64,000 nt of DNA from Streptomyces sp. SKN60 (GCF_026236535.1 NZ_JAHTMW010000010.1:1-64000); one strand, 5' to 3'; numbered from the stretch's first letter, positions 34,757-43,622 are shown. Numbers and translations: made by a program. The notes: generated by a model from the sequence alone, not told the origin.

Positions 34757-34803
34757 GGGGTGATACTGCCTTGTCCGGTGGGTGGTGCCAATGCGTGCGG
34801 GCG

Positions 34804-36060
34804 TCAGTGGGTGGGCTTGGCGGTGGGGTTCTTGGCCGGGGACTCGTGGACCACGTCGCCGATGACGATGACCGCCGGCGGGCGCACGTCCTGCGCCGTG
34901 ACGGTCTCGGCGACCGTCGCCAGCGTCGCGTCCACCCGGCGCTGGGCGGCCGTCGTGCCCTCCTGGATCAGCGCCAGCGGGGTCTCCGGCGCCTTGCCGT
35001 TCGCCATCAGCGCCTCCGCGATCTTGCCGATCTTGTCGACGCCCATGAGGATGACGAGCGTTCCGGTGAGCCGCGCCAGCGACGCCCAGTCGACGAGCGA
35101 GCGCGGGTCGTCCGGCGCCACATGGCCGCTGACCACGGTGAACTCGTGGGCCACGCCCCGGTGGGTGACCGGGATGCCGGCCGCGCCGGGGACCGAGATC
35201 GAGCTGGAGATGCCCGGGACCACCGTGCAGGCGATGCCCTCGGCGGCCAGCGCCTGGGCCTCCTCCATGCCGCGGCCGAAGACGAACGGGTCGCCGCCCT
35301 TCAGGCGGACGACGGACTTCCCGGCCTTGGCGTGCTCGATCAGCGCGTTGTTGATGGCCTCCTGGGCCATGAACCGGCCGTACGGGATCTTCGCCGCGTC
35401 GATCACCTCGACGTGCGGGGGCAGCTCCGAGAGCAGGTCGCGCGGGCCGAGGCGGTCCGCGATCACCACGTCCGCCTCCGCGAGGAGGCGGCGGCCGCGG
35501 ACCGTGATCAGGTCCGGGTCGCCCGGGCCGCCGCCGACGAGCGCGACGAACGGGGTGCGGGCGCGCTGCGCCGGAGCCGCGATCGAACCGTCCCGCAGGC
35601 CCTCGACGATCGCGTCCCGCACGGCCGCCGAGCGGCGCGGGTCGCGGCCGGTGAGCACCGCGACCGTCACGCCCTCGCTGGCGCCCGTCGCCGGGGTCCA
35701 CGCGGTGGCCGCCTCGGCGTCGTCGGAGCGGACGCACCAGGTCTTCGTGCGCTCGGCCTCGGCGGAGATGGCGGCGTTCGCCGCCGGGTCGGTGGTGGCG
35801 ACCAGGGCGTACCAGGCGTCGGCGAGGTCGCCTTCCTCGTAGCGCCGCTTGATCCAGGTGATCTCGCCGGTCTCGGCCATCGCGTCCACGGACGGGGTCG
35901 CGGAGGGCGAGATCAGGGTCACCCGGGCGCCGGCCGCGATCAGGGCGGGCAGCCGGCGCTGGGCCACCTGGCCACCGCCGAACACGACGACGCGGCGGCC
36001 GGCGAGGCGCAGTCCGACGGGGTAGGCGGGGTGCTCGGCGGTGTCGGCGTGCTCGGCCAT
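34804..36060 (-). CDS. cobA: Fused siroheme synthase/uroporphyrinogen-III C-methyltransferase
   Basis: A 418-residue bifunctional enzyme. Residues 1-150 form the precorrin-2 dehydrogenase part with the NAD site VVVFGGGQVAQRR. Residues 165-410 form the SUMT domain (VALVGGGPGDPDLITVRG, VVRLKGGDPFVFGRG, GISSSISVPGAAGIPVTHRG). Together they methylate uroporphyrinogen III to precorrin-2 and can oxidise it toward sirohydrochlorin. It is shorter than CysG of enterics, and the ferrochelatase function is uncertain. GAGGAG lies about 10 bases before the ATG. It follows cobT across a 300-base gap holding a large structured element. Confidence 0.92.
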   Translation of the reverse strand: MAEHADTAEHPAYPVGLRLAGRRVVVFGGGQVAQRRLPALIAAGARVTLISPSATPSVDAMAETGEITWIKRRYEEGDLADAWYALVATTDPAANAAISAEAERTKTWCVRSDDAEAATAWTPATGASEGVTVAVLTGRDPRRSAAVRDAIVEGLRDGSIAAPAQRARTPFVALVGGGPGDPDLITVRGRRLLAEADVVIADRLGPRDLLSELPPHVEVIDAAKIPYGRFMAQEAINNALIEHAKAGKSVVRLKGGDPFVFGRGMEEAQALAAEGIACTVVPGISSSISVPGAAGIPVTHRGVAHEFTVVSGHVAPDDPRSLVDWASLARLTGTLVILMGVDKIGKIAEALMANGKAPETPLALIQEGTTAAQRRVDATLATVAETVTAQDVRPPAVIVIGDVVHESPAKNPTAKPTH

Positions 36061-36360
36061 GGTGCGGGCGGCTCCTCTGGAGGGGCGGTGCAGTGGGCAC
36101 CTCACGATATCGGTGACCTGCGGGTCTCTCGCTGTGATCGATGTCCCTCGCGTCGGTGGGAGGGTGCGTGCGGGCCGCGCGGGGTCCCGCATTCGGGACT
36201 GCATGATGTACGGCGCGGTCTGGTCCGACCAGCGCGGAACGTCCTTGTTCCGCGCCACACATCACGCTTTACGTCCCGAACGTCGGGACCCCGCACGTCC
36301 CCCACTCCCGCCGGATCTCCCGAAGGGACCCGGCTGAGGAGGGAGGGCGCGTGCGGCTTC
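36061..36360. other. Gap between cobT and cobA with a large folded element
   Basis: 300 bases without a gene. The part nearest cobA contains an AT-richer stretch (36106-36150) that may hold its promoter. The centre is the 112-base palindromic element described separately (36181-36292). Confidence 0.55.
36181..36292 (-). repeat. Long multi-stem palindromic element, possible structured RNA
   Basis: Nested complementary segments: GGGGTCCCG/CGGGACCCC (36181-36189, 36284-36292), TTCGGGAC/GTCCCGAA (36192-36199, 36273-36280), GCATGATGT/ACATCACGC (36201-36209, 36259-36267, one G-U), and GGCGCGG/CCGCGCC (36212-36218, 36250-36256). Inside are CTGGT/ACCAG (36220-36232) and a competing GCGCGGAAC/GTTCCGCGC (36232-36255). 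The alternative inner stems exclude each other. It lies upstream of cobA and downstream of cobT on their strand. Confidence 0.75.
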
Positions 36361-39300
36361 CTACTTCTCCGTGACGCCCGCCGAGTCGAACGTCGCCACC
36401 TCGTGCATCGCCCGCGCGGCGCTCTGGACCACCGGGAGGGCGAGCAGGGCGCCGGTGCCCTCGCCGAGGCGGAGGTCCAGGTCGACCAGGGGGCGCAGGC
36501 CCAGCTTGTTGAGGGCCGCGACGTGGCCCGGCTCGGCGCTGCGGTGGCCCGCGATGCAGGCCGCGAGGGACTCGGGCGCGATGGCGCGGGCGACGAGGGC
36601 CGCCGCGCCGGTGGAGACGCCGTCGAGGATGACCGGGGTACGGAGCGAGGACGCGCCCAGGATCAGGCCGACGAGCGCCGCGTGCTCCAGGCCGCCGATC
36701 GCCGCGAGGACGCCGATCGGGTCCGCCGGGTCCGGCTTGTGGAGGTCGAGCGCCCGGCGGACCACGTCCACCTTGCGGGCGTGCATCTCGTCGTTGATGC
36801 CCGTGCCGCGGCCGGTCACCTCGACCGGGTCCACGCCGGTGTAGACCGAGATGAGCGCGGCGGACGCGGTGGTGTTCGCGATGCCCATCTCACCGGTGAG
36901 CAGCGCCTTGTTGCCGGCCGCCACCAGGTCGCGGGCGGTCTCGATGCCGACCTCGATCGCGGCGATCGCCTCTTCGCGGGTCATCGCCTGGCCGATGGTG
37001 AAGTCGGCGGTGCCGGCCTTGACCTTGCGCGGGAGCAGACCGGGCGTGGAGGGCAGGTCGGAGGCGACGCCGACGTCGATGACGCAGACCTCGGCGCCCA
37101 CCTGGTTGGCGAAGGCGTTGCAGACCGCGCCGCCGCCGAGGAAGTTCGCGACCATCTGGCCGGTCACCTCCTGGGGCCAGGCGGTGACGCCCTGGGCGTG
37201 CACCCCGTGGTCGCCGGCGAAGATCGCGACGGCGGCCGGCTCGGGGATCGGCGGCGGGCAGACCCGGGAGAGGCCGCAGAGCTGCGCGGAGATGATCTCC
37301 AGCATGCCGAGCGCCCCGGCGGGCTTCGTCATGCGCTTCTGGCGCTCCCAGGCCTCGCCGAGCGCCTTGGCGTCCAGCGGGCGGATGTTGGCGACGGTCT
37401 CCTGGAGCAGGTCGTGCGGCTCCTCGCCGGGCAGCGCGCGGCGGCCGTACGTCTCCTCGTGGACGACCCAGGACAGCGGGCGGCGCTTGGACCAGCCCGC
37501 CTGCATCAGCTCGGGCTCCTCGGGGAACTCGTCGACGTAGCCGACGCAGAGGTACGCGACCACTTCGAGGTGCTCGGGCAGGCCGAGGGCGCGGACCATC
37601 TCGCGCTCGTCGAAGAAGCTGACCCAGCCGACGCCGAGGCCCTCGGCGCGGGCGGCGAGCCACAGGTTCTCGACGGCGAGCGCCGAGGAGTACGGGGCCA
37701 TCTGCGGCTGCGTGTAGCGGCCGAGGGTGTGCCGGCCGCCGCGGGTCGGGTCCGCGGTGACGACGATGTTCACCGGGGTGTCGAGGATGGCCTCGATCTT
37801 CAGTTCCTTGAACTGCTTCGCCCGGCCCTTGGGCAGCGACTTGGCGTACGCGTCGCGCTGGGTCTGGGCCAGCTCGTGCATCGTCCGGCGGGTCTCCGCG
37901 GACCGGATGACGACGAAGTCCCAGGGCTGCGAGTGGCCGACGGACGGGGCCGTGTGGGCCGCCTCAAGGACGCGGAGCAGGACCTCGTGCGGGATCGGGT
38001 CGGGGCGGAAGCCGTTGCGGATGTCGCGGCGCTCGCGCATCACGCGGAGTACGGCCTCGCGCTCGGCCTCGTCGTAACCGGGGGCGCGCTCGCCCGCCGG
38101 TTCCGTCCCGGCTGCTGTCTCGGGTGCCGTCTCGGCTACTGCTTCCGGGTCGGCCTGGGCCTCGGGCTCTGCCTCGGGCTCGGGGGCCGCGGAGGGCTCG
38201 ATCCCGGGCTCGGCGACGGGGGCGGGTACGGCCTCCGGCTCCGCCGGGGTCTCCGCGACCGGTTCGGGCTGGGGCGCGGGGGCCACCTCGGCCTCGACGA
38301 CGGGCTCGGCCGGGAGTTCGGGCTCCGCCGGGGGCTCCGCGACCGGCTGGGGGGCGACCTCGACCACGGGCTCGGGCTCGACGACGACCGGCGCCTCGGG
38401 CTGTGCCTCGGGGGCGTCCTCGGCCACGACGGGGATCTCCTCCGCCGCGACCTCGACGGGGGCCGGGGCCGGCTGCTCCTCGGGGACGACGGCCGGGGCC
38501 TCGGCCGCGACCGGCTCGACCACGATGGGCTCGGCGGGAGCCTCGACCGCGACCGGCGCCTCGGGCTGCGGCTCCGGTTCGGCCTCGCGCGGGGCGGGGA
38601 CCGGGGCCTCCTGGGCGACCGGCTCCGCGGCGGGCGGCTCGGCGGCCTGCGGTTCCACGACGACCGGCTCGGCGGCGGGTTCGGCGACGACGGGCTCGGC
38701 CACGGCCTGCGGCTGCTCCGGCTGCGCGTCCTGGACCGGGAGGACCGGCTCCGGGGCGGGCGTCGGGGCCAGGTGCGGGGCGGTCGGGACGGAGCCCTCG
38801 ACCGGGACGAACTGGACGGCCTGCGGGGCGACCTGCTCCGCCGGGGCGGGGGTCTGCGGCTCCTGGGGCTGCGCGGTCCACGGCACGGCGCCCTGCGGGG
38901 CCGTCTGCTGGTCCTGCGGCGGCACGTCCAGGTATTCGGGGCCGGTGGTCGGCGGGCCCGGGGTCCGGACCGGCATCGGCGTGGGCGCCGCGGCGGCGGC
39001 CGGGGCCGCGACGGGCGCGGGCTGCGCGGCGGGGGCGGCGGCCGGGCCGCGGTCGGCGAGGGAGCGCACCACGCCGCCGGTGGCGTCCGGCATCGGCGGG
39101 CCCATGTGCAGCGGGCGGCGCGCGGACTGCGGGGCCTGCGCGGGCGCCGGGGCGGGCATCCGGACGCCGCTCAGGTCGACGGAGCCGGAGTCGCGGCCGG
39201 CCGCCTCGTGGGCGCCGGTGTCGAGGATGCCGGGCTCGTAGCCGTGGTCGGTGAGGACCGGCTCGTGCGGCACGCCGTGCGCCGGGGTGGCCTGCGGGGG

Positions 39301-39591
39301 CACCGGAACGCCCTGCGGCGGGGTGGCGGTGACCTGCTCGATGGGGGCGGTCAGCGGATCGACGACCGGGCCCGGGGCGGGCACGGTGACCGGCGGCGCG
39401 GGCACCACGCCCGGCTGCAGCTCGCTCCAGGCGCCCTGGGCGCCCGGCATCAGCAGTACCTCGTCGTCCTCGGCTGCGTTCTCGGAGGGGTCCAGGTAGG
39501 CGTACGCGCCCGGGGCGGGGATGCCCGGCTGCTCGCCCGTGCCTGCGTTCTCCGGCAGCCCCTCAGCCGGGACCTGGCCGGTGTCCGTCAT
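36361..39591 (-). CDS. cobT: BluB-CobT fusion with long disordered N-terminus
   Basis: A 1076-residue protein in three parts. Residues 1-500 are Pro/Ala/Glu/Val-rich, repetitive and disordered. Residues 505-725 are a nitroreductase-fold BluB-like domain (RRDIRNGFRPDPIPHEVL, SQPWDFVVIR), the flavin enzyme that cleaves FMN to dimethylbenzimidazole. Residues 729-1076 are CobT, which transfers phosphoribose from nicotinate mononucleotide to dimethylbenzimidazole, with FAGDHGVHAQGV, TGEMGIANTT and the catalytic Glu1044 in RLGEGTGA. One polypeptide thus makes and activates the lower ligand of B12. It lies upstream of cobA on the same strand. Confidence 0.93.
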   Translation of the reverse strand: MTDTGQVPAEGLPENAGTGEQPGIPAPGAYAYLDPSENAAEDDEVLLMPGAQGAWSELQPGVVPAPPVTVPAPGPVVDPLTAPIEQVTATPPQGVPVPPQATPAHGVPHEPVLTDHGYEPGILDTGAHEAAGRDSGSVDLSGVRMPAPAPAQAPQSARRPLHMGPPMPDATGGVVRSLADRGPAAAPAAQPAPVAAPAAAAAPTPMPVRTPGPPTTGPEYLDVPPQDQQTAPQGAVPWTAQPQEPQTPAPAEQVAPQAVQFVPVEGSVPTAPHLAPTPAPEPVLPVQDAQPEQPQAVAEPVVAEPAAEPVVVEPQAAEPPAAEPVAQEAPVPAPREAEPEPQPEAPVAVEAPAEPIVVEPVAAEAPAVVPEEQPAPAPVEVAAEEIPVVAEDAPEAQPEAPVVVEPEPVVEVAPQPVAEPPAEPELPAEPVVEAEVAPAPQPEPVAETPAEPEAVPAPVAEPGIEPSAAPEPEAEPEAQADPEAVAETAPETAAGTEPAGERAPGYDEAEREAVLRVMRERRDIRNGFRPDPIPHEVLLRVLEAAHTAPSVGHSQPWDFVVIRSAETRRTMHELAQTQRDAYAKSLPKGRAKQFKELKIEAILDTPVNIVVTADPTRGGRHTLGRYTQPQMAPYSSALAVENLWLAARAEGLGVGWVSFFDEREMVRALGLPEHLEVVAYLCVGYVDEFPEEPELMQAGWSKRRPLSWVVHEETYGRRALPGEEPHDLLQETVANIRPLDAKALGEAWERQKRMTKPAGALGMLEIISAQLCGLSRVCPPPIPEPAAVAIFAGDHGVHAQGVTAWPQEVTGQMVANFLGGGAVCNAFANQVGAEVCVIDVGVASDLPSTPGLLPRKVKAGTADFTIGQAMTREEAIAAIEVGIETARDLVAAGNKALLTGEMGIANTTASAALISVYTGVDPVEVTGRGTGINDEMHARKVDVVRRALDLHKPDPADPIGVLAAIGGLEHAALVGLILGASSLRTPVILDGVSTGAAALVARAIAPESLAACIAGHRSAEPGHVAALNKLGLRPLVDLDLRLGEGTGALLALPVVQSAARAMHEVATFDSAGVTEK

Positions 39592-39873
39592 GCTGCGTAC
39601 CCCTCGCCCATCGGTTGTGCTCCTTCAGACCTTCGCCCGTCAACAAGAACGAGCTCGCGCGCCGCGCGGCACGAAGCACGCGCGGACACCCATGCATTGT
39701 CGCGGCCTTCGGCCATCCTGGCAGGCGGATCCGCCACCCTTGGCTGTGGACTGCGCCACGTCGCGCCGTCCCCCCGTCGTCCCGCACCTTGTGAGGAGGC
39801 AAGAAGGCCCCAGGTCCAGGACATTGACGAACAACACGCCGAACGTCCGGGTGCGGTACAACAATCGGCCAGC
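39592..39873 (-). other. Leader region of cobT
   Basis: About 280 bases between cobL and cobT, both on the minus strand. I looked for a cobalamin riboswitch and did not find the B12-box or the GCCACTG core. Small self-complementary words are present (GGCGGATCCGCC at 39726-39737; CGGCCTTCGGCC). Short open frames exist on the minus strand but lack ribosome sites. GAAGGAG stands 6-7 bases before an in-frame ATG just upstream of the annotated start. Confidence 0.4.
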
Positions 39874-41088
39874 CTACCTCCCCCGATGCCCCCCGCGATC
39901 ACGGGGAGCATCCGTCCGGTTGCCGGACAGGAGGAAGACCACGGAGCGCCCGCGCTCGGTCCATTCGGCCGGGTCGAGGCCCACGGTCTGCAGCAGCGCG
40001 CACTCCACCGCGTAGCCGCCGTCGGCCAGTGCCGCGCCGATCGCCTCGGCCTCGTCGCGGGTGGCGGCGTGGGTGACGATCCGCTCGGGCCTGCGGTCGG
40101 TGCAGGCGGTGACGACCGGGACTCCCCCGGCCCCGATGCGTACGACATCGGGTTCGGGAAGGCTCTCCAGGACGTGCGGGGCGCGGCCGGTGACGGTCTG
40201 GAGGTGGCGGCCGGCGGCGCGGGCGGCGGCCTCGGTGCGGGCGCAGGCGGCGGGGTCGGCGTCGACGGCGATGACGGCGGCGCCGAAGCGGGCGGCGTCG
40301 ACGGCGAAGGCTCCGTCGGCGCAGCCGATGTCCCAGACCAGGTCGCCCTCGCGGGGGCCGAGCCGGGCGAGCTGGGCGGCGCGCAGGGTGGGGTCCTGGC
40401 CGGTGCGGCCGCCGGTGTCCTCGGTGGGCAGGGCCCAGCCGCGTACCGCCGGGGTGTCGTGGCCCATGAGCCAGCCGCCGGTGGAGCCGCCGCCGATGAC
40501 GAGGACGACGTTGGGGTCGCGCCAGGCGTGGTCGGCGGCCTTGTCGGAGGTGACGACGGTGACCTGTTCGCGGTCCGTGCCGAGTTCCTCGCAGATGACG
40601 AAGGTGCGGTGGACTCCGTCGAGGAGCAGGGCGAGTTCGGCGGGGCCGGCGCCGGGTGAGGTGAGGACGGCGACCTTGGGGTGGGCGCGGCAGACGTTGA
40701 CGGCGCGGCGCAGGGTGCGCTGGTGGGCGACGACGACGCGGGCGTCGTCCCAGGGCATGCCGGCCCGGGCGAAGGCGGCGGCGACGCTGGAGACGGCGGG
40801 TACGACCTCGACCTCCAGGCCGTGTTCGGGGGCGCGCAGGGTGCGGACGACGCCGAAGAAGCCGGGGTCGCCGTCGGCGAGGACGACGGCGGTGCCGCGG
40901 TGGCCGGCGATGCGGCGGGCGGCGAGGTCGACGCTGCCGAGGCGGATGCGTTCGGCGGCGGCCGGGACCTCCGGGAGGGCGAGGTGGTGGGCGGCGCCGG
41001 CCACCAGGGTGGCGGCGGCGAGCGCGGACCGGGCCGCCGCGGTGAGGGGCGAGCCGTCCCAGCCGATCACCGTGACCCGGTCGGCCAT
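39874..41088 (-). CDS. cobL: Precorrin-6Y C5,15-methyltransferase (decarboxylating) CobL
   Basis: A 404-residue bifunctional B12 enzyme. Residues 1-200 are the CbiE-type tetrapyrrole methylase (VTVIGWDGSP, ADGDPGFFGVVRTL). Residues 235-390 are CbiT, a Rossmann methyltransferase with the SAM site VWDIGCADGAFAVDAARFG. Together they methylate C5 and C15 and decarboxylate precorrin-6Y. It continues the cobalamin group toward cobT. A large palindrome lies upstream, between it and the GNAT gene. Confidence 0.92.
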   Translation of the reverse strand: MADRVTVIGWDGSPLTAAARSALAAATLVAGAAHHLALPEVPAAAERIRLGSVDLAARRIAGHRGTAVVLADGDPGFFGVVRTLRAPEHGLEVEVVPAVSSVAAAFARAGMPWDDARVVVAHQRTLRRAVNVCRAHPKVAVLTSPGAGPAELALLLDGVHRTFVICEELGTDREQVTVVTSDKAADHAWRDPNVVLVIGGGSTGGWLMGHDTPAVRGWALPTEDTGGRTGQDPTLRAAQLARLGPREGDLVWDIGCADGAFAVDAARFGAAVIAVDADPAACARTEAAARAAGRHLQTVTGRAPHVLESLPEPDVVRIGAGGVPVVTACTDRRPERIVTHAATRDEAEAIGAALADGGYAVECALLQTVGLDPAEWTERGRSVVFLLSGNRTDAPRDRGGHRGR

Positions 41089-41153
41089 CTGTGTCTGTCT
41101 CCCTGAGGGGTGTGTGCAGGTCGGGGGCGGGTCGAGCCTACCTGGGCCGGGCC

Positions 41154-41209
41154 AGGGCCTGTCCGACGGATCAGGGTCGGACCCGGCCATGATCCGCCGG
41201 ACAGGCCCT
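41154..41209. repeat. 20-bp near-perfect inverted repeat with GATC core
   Basis: Left arm 41154-41173 begins AGGGCCTGTCCG, right arm 41190-41209 ends CGGACAGGCCCT. The arms match at 19 of 20 positions (one G-U), with a 16-base loop. The right arm includes the stop codon of the GNAT gene. From memory this palindrome recurs in many Streptomyces intergenic regions. It probably terminates the GNAT transcript. Confidence 0.8.
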
Positions 41210-41837
41210 AGCTCCAGTCGGCGTAGGTGGAGAGGCCGGCCTCGGCCATCTGGTCGGCGTCGAGGTCCTCGGGGAGGAGGCTCCACACGATGAGGTCGGT
41301 GCGGATGTCGGTCCAGGCGCCTGTCTCGGTCTGGCTGCGCGCTATCCAGGCGTTGCGCAGGACGCCTTCGCTGATGCAGCCGATCTTCTGGGCGACCTGC
41401 TGGGAGGCGGTGTTGTCGGCGGCGGTGCGCAGTTCGAGGCGTTCGAAGCCGCGGTCGCCGAAGAGCCATTGGGCGACGGCGAGGACGGATTCGGTGGCGT
41501 AGCCCTCGCCGCGGGCCCAGGGGGCGGTGACGTAGGCGACCTCGGTGGCGCGGGTGCGCCAGTTGGTGCTGTGGAGGTGGACGATGCCGACGAGGCGCTG
41601 GGTGAGGAACTCGGTGACGGCGAAGACGATGCCGCGGCCCTCGGTGCGTTCCGCAGGAGCGATCCTGCGGACCCAGTCCTCGGCGTCGCGCGGGGTGTAG
41701 GGGTGCGGGACGGAGGTCCAGGCGACGACGAGTTCGTCGTTCATCATCTCCACGAAGGCGGGGATGTCGGCCTCTTCGAACGCGCGCAGCACCAACCGGT
41801 CCGTGCTGATGGAGATGGACGGGAAGGTCGTAGTCAT
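41208..41837 (-). CDS. GNAT N-acetyltransferase (RimJ/RimL type)
   Basis: A 209-residue acetyltransferase of the ribosomal-protein acetyltransferase class. It starts TDRLVLRAFEEADIPAFVEM, with the acetyl-CoA site VTAPWARGEGYATESVLAVAQWLF and the C-terminal NTASQQVAQKIGCISEGVLRN. The substrate is unknown. ATG at 41837 is preferred over the ATG 12 bases upstream because GGAG stands 6 bases before it. The stop codon lies inside the large palindrome. Confidence 0.88.
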   Translation of the reverse strand: MTTTFPSISISTDRLVLRAFEEADIPAFVEMMNDELVVAWTSVPHPYTPRDAEDWVRRIAPAERTEGRGIVFAVTEFLTQRLVGIVHLHSTNWRTRATEVAYVTAPWARGEGYATESVLAVAQWLFGDRGFERLELRTAADNTASQQVAQKIGCISEGVLRNAWIARSQTETGAWTDIRTDLIVWSLLPEDLDADQMAEAGLSTYADWS

Positions 41838-41911
41838 GCGCAACTCCATACGTGAAGACCGTGAAGGCACAGCATGCAGCATGCGGTGGTCGCGCGCATG
41901 CGCGGGGTGAA

Positions 41912-41956
41912 CCCGAAGGCCCCGCGCGCCGGTACGGGGCGGGCGGGGCCTTCGGG
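41912..41956 (-). terminator. Terminator of metNIQ
   Basis: Arms CCCGAAGGCCCCGC and GCGGGGCCTTCGGG (14 bp, perfect) with a 17-base loop, about 35 bases past the metQ stop codon. Confidence 0.8.
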
Positions 41957-41989
41957 ACGGGGACGGCGCCAAGGGGCGTGCCGCGGGCC

Positions 41990-42847
41990 TTACTTGGCGG
42001 GGGCGCCGAAGGCCGGGACGACGGAGCCCTTGTAGGTGTCCTCGATGTACTTCTTCACCTCGGGGGAGTTGAGCAGCTTGACGAGCTTCTGCACCCGGGC
42101 GTCGTTCTCGTTGCCGGCCTTGACGGCGAGGAAGTTGGCGTAGGGGTTGCCCTCCGCCTTCTCCAGGACGAGGGCGTCCTTCGCCGGGGAGAGCTTGGCC
42201 TCGATCGCGTAGTTGCCGTTGACGACGGCGGCGTCGACGTCGTTCAGGGCGCGGGGCACGGTGGCGGCCTCCAGCTCCTTGAACTCCAGGCCCTTCTTGT
42301 CGGTGATGTCGGAGAGCTTGGCGTCGGTGCCGACGCCCGCCTTGAGGGTGATGAGCCCGTTGTCGGCGAGCAGGTGGAGCGCGCGGCCCTCGTTGGTGGT
42401 GTCGTTGGGGACGGCGACGGTCTGGCCGGCCTTGATGTCCTTCACCGACGTGACCTTCTTGGAGTAGAGGCCGAGCGGCTCCAGGTGCACGTTCACCACG
42501 GGGACGATGTGGGTGTTGTTCTTCTTGTTGAAGTCGTCGAGGTACGGCTTGTGCTGGAAGTAGTTGGCGTCGACCTGGCCGGACTCGGTGGCGGTGTTCG
42601 GCAGGACGTAGTCCGTGAACTCCTTCACCTCCAGCTTCAGGCCCTCCTTGGCGGCGAGCTTGTCCTTGACGAAGTTGAGGATGTCGGCGTGCGGCGTCGG
42701 GGACGCGGCGACGACGAGCGGCTTGTCGGCGGAGCCGGCCGCGTCCTTGGTGGAGGACGGGTCGGAGGAGGTGCCGCACGCGGTCAGGCCGAGGGCGAGG
42801 GCGGCGGTGGCGGCGATGCCGGCGGAGAGCTTGATGTTCTTGCGCAC
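41990..42847 (-). CDS. metQ: Methionine ABC transporter substrate-binding lipoprotein MetQ
   Basis: A 285-residue NlpA-family lipoprotein. The signal peptide ends in lipobox LTAC with the lipidated Cys24. TPHADILNFVKDKL, YFQHKPYLDDFN and VPNDTTNEGRALHLL are family motifs. It binds methionine outside the membrane for MetNI. The start is GTG with GAGG 8 bases upstream. It is the last gene of metN-metI-metQ, 106 bases after metI. Confidence 0.94.
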   Translation of the reverse strand: MRKNIKLSAGIAATAALALGLTACGTSSDPSSTKDAAGSADKPLVVAASPTPHADILNFVKDKLAAKEGLKLEVKEFTDYVLPNTATESGQVDANYFQHKPYLDDFNKKNNTHIVPVVNVHLEPLGLYSKKVTSVKDIKAGQTVAVPNDTTNEGRALHLLADNGLITLKAGVGTDAKLSDITDKKGLEFKELEAATVPRALNDVDAAVVNGNYAIEAKLSPAKDALVLEKAEGNPYANFLAVKAGNENDARVQKLVKLLNSPEVKKYIEDTYKGSVVPAFGAPAK

Positions 42848-42953
42848 GAAGAGTGCCTCTTTCCGGTGGTGCGGTTGCTGCGCCTGGACAACAAGTCCGG
42901 GCTGTTCTTCGGGGGTACGAAGTCGGGGGTGCCCTGCGGTTACGCGGTGCGGG

Positions 42954-43622
42954 TCACGCGGTGCGGCCGCGGCGGGCGAGGAGGCGGACGACGCCGTCGC
43001 CGATGAGCTGGACGACGGTGACGATCACGACCAGGACGACGACGGTGACCAGCATGAAGGTGGTGTCGAAGCGCTGGTATCCGTACGTGATGGCCTTGGA
43101 GCCGAGTCCTTCGCCGCCGACCGCGCCGGCCATGGCGGAGTAGCCGATGAGCACGATGACGGTGGTGGTGACGGCGGAGACCAGGGAGGGCAGGGCCTGC
43201 GGGAGCAGGACCTTGCGGACGATGGTGGGGATGCCGCCGCCCATGGACTGGACGGCTTCGACGAGTCCGTGGTCGACCTCGCGGATCGCGGTCTCGACGA
43301 GCCGGGCGAAGAAGGGGATGGCGCCGATGGCGAGCGGCACGATCATCGCGGTGGGGCCGATGAAGGTGCCGACGACGAGGGTGGTGAAGGGGATCAGGGC
43401 GATCAGCAGGATGATGAACGGGAGCGAGCGGCCCACGTTCACGATCGCGCCGACGACCTTGTTCACCGGGCGGTTCTGCAGCAGTCCGCCCTTGTCGGTG
43501 AGGACGAGCAGGATGCCGAGCGGGAGGCCGCCGGCGATGGTGACGACGGTGGCCCACAGGACCATGTAGAGGGTGTCGACGGTGCCCTGCTCGAGCAGCG
43601 GCTGCATCTCGGACCAGGTCAC
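42954..43622 (-). CDS. metI: Methionine ABC transporter permease MetI
   Basis: A 222-residue permease with five hydrophobic helices and the EAA loop (EAVQSMGGGIPTIVRKVLLPQALP) that contacts MetN. The GTG start overlaps the metN stop codon by 4 bp (GTGA), so MetN and MetI are translationally coupled. Confidence 0.94.
   Translation of the reverse strand: MTWSEMQPLLEQGTVDTLYMVLWATVVTIAGGLPLGILLVLTDKGGLLQNRPVNKVVGAIVNVGRSLPFIILLIALIPFTTLVVGTFIGPTAMIVPLAIGAIPFFARLVETAIREVDHGLVEAVQSMGGGIPTIVRKVLLPQALPSLVSAVTTTVIVLIGYSAMAGAVGGEGLGSKAITYGYQRFDTTFMLVTVVVLVVIVTVVQLIGDGVVRLLARRGRTA

Noticed and set aside
34771-40659. A plus-strand open frame of about 1960 codons across the cobalamin genes
   Set aside because: It is the antisense shadow of cobA, cobT and cobL. 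High third-position GC removes stop codons on the opposite strand. It is rich in Gly/Ala/Arg/Val without any domain.
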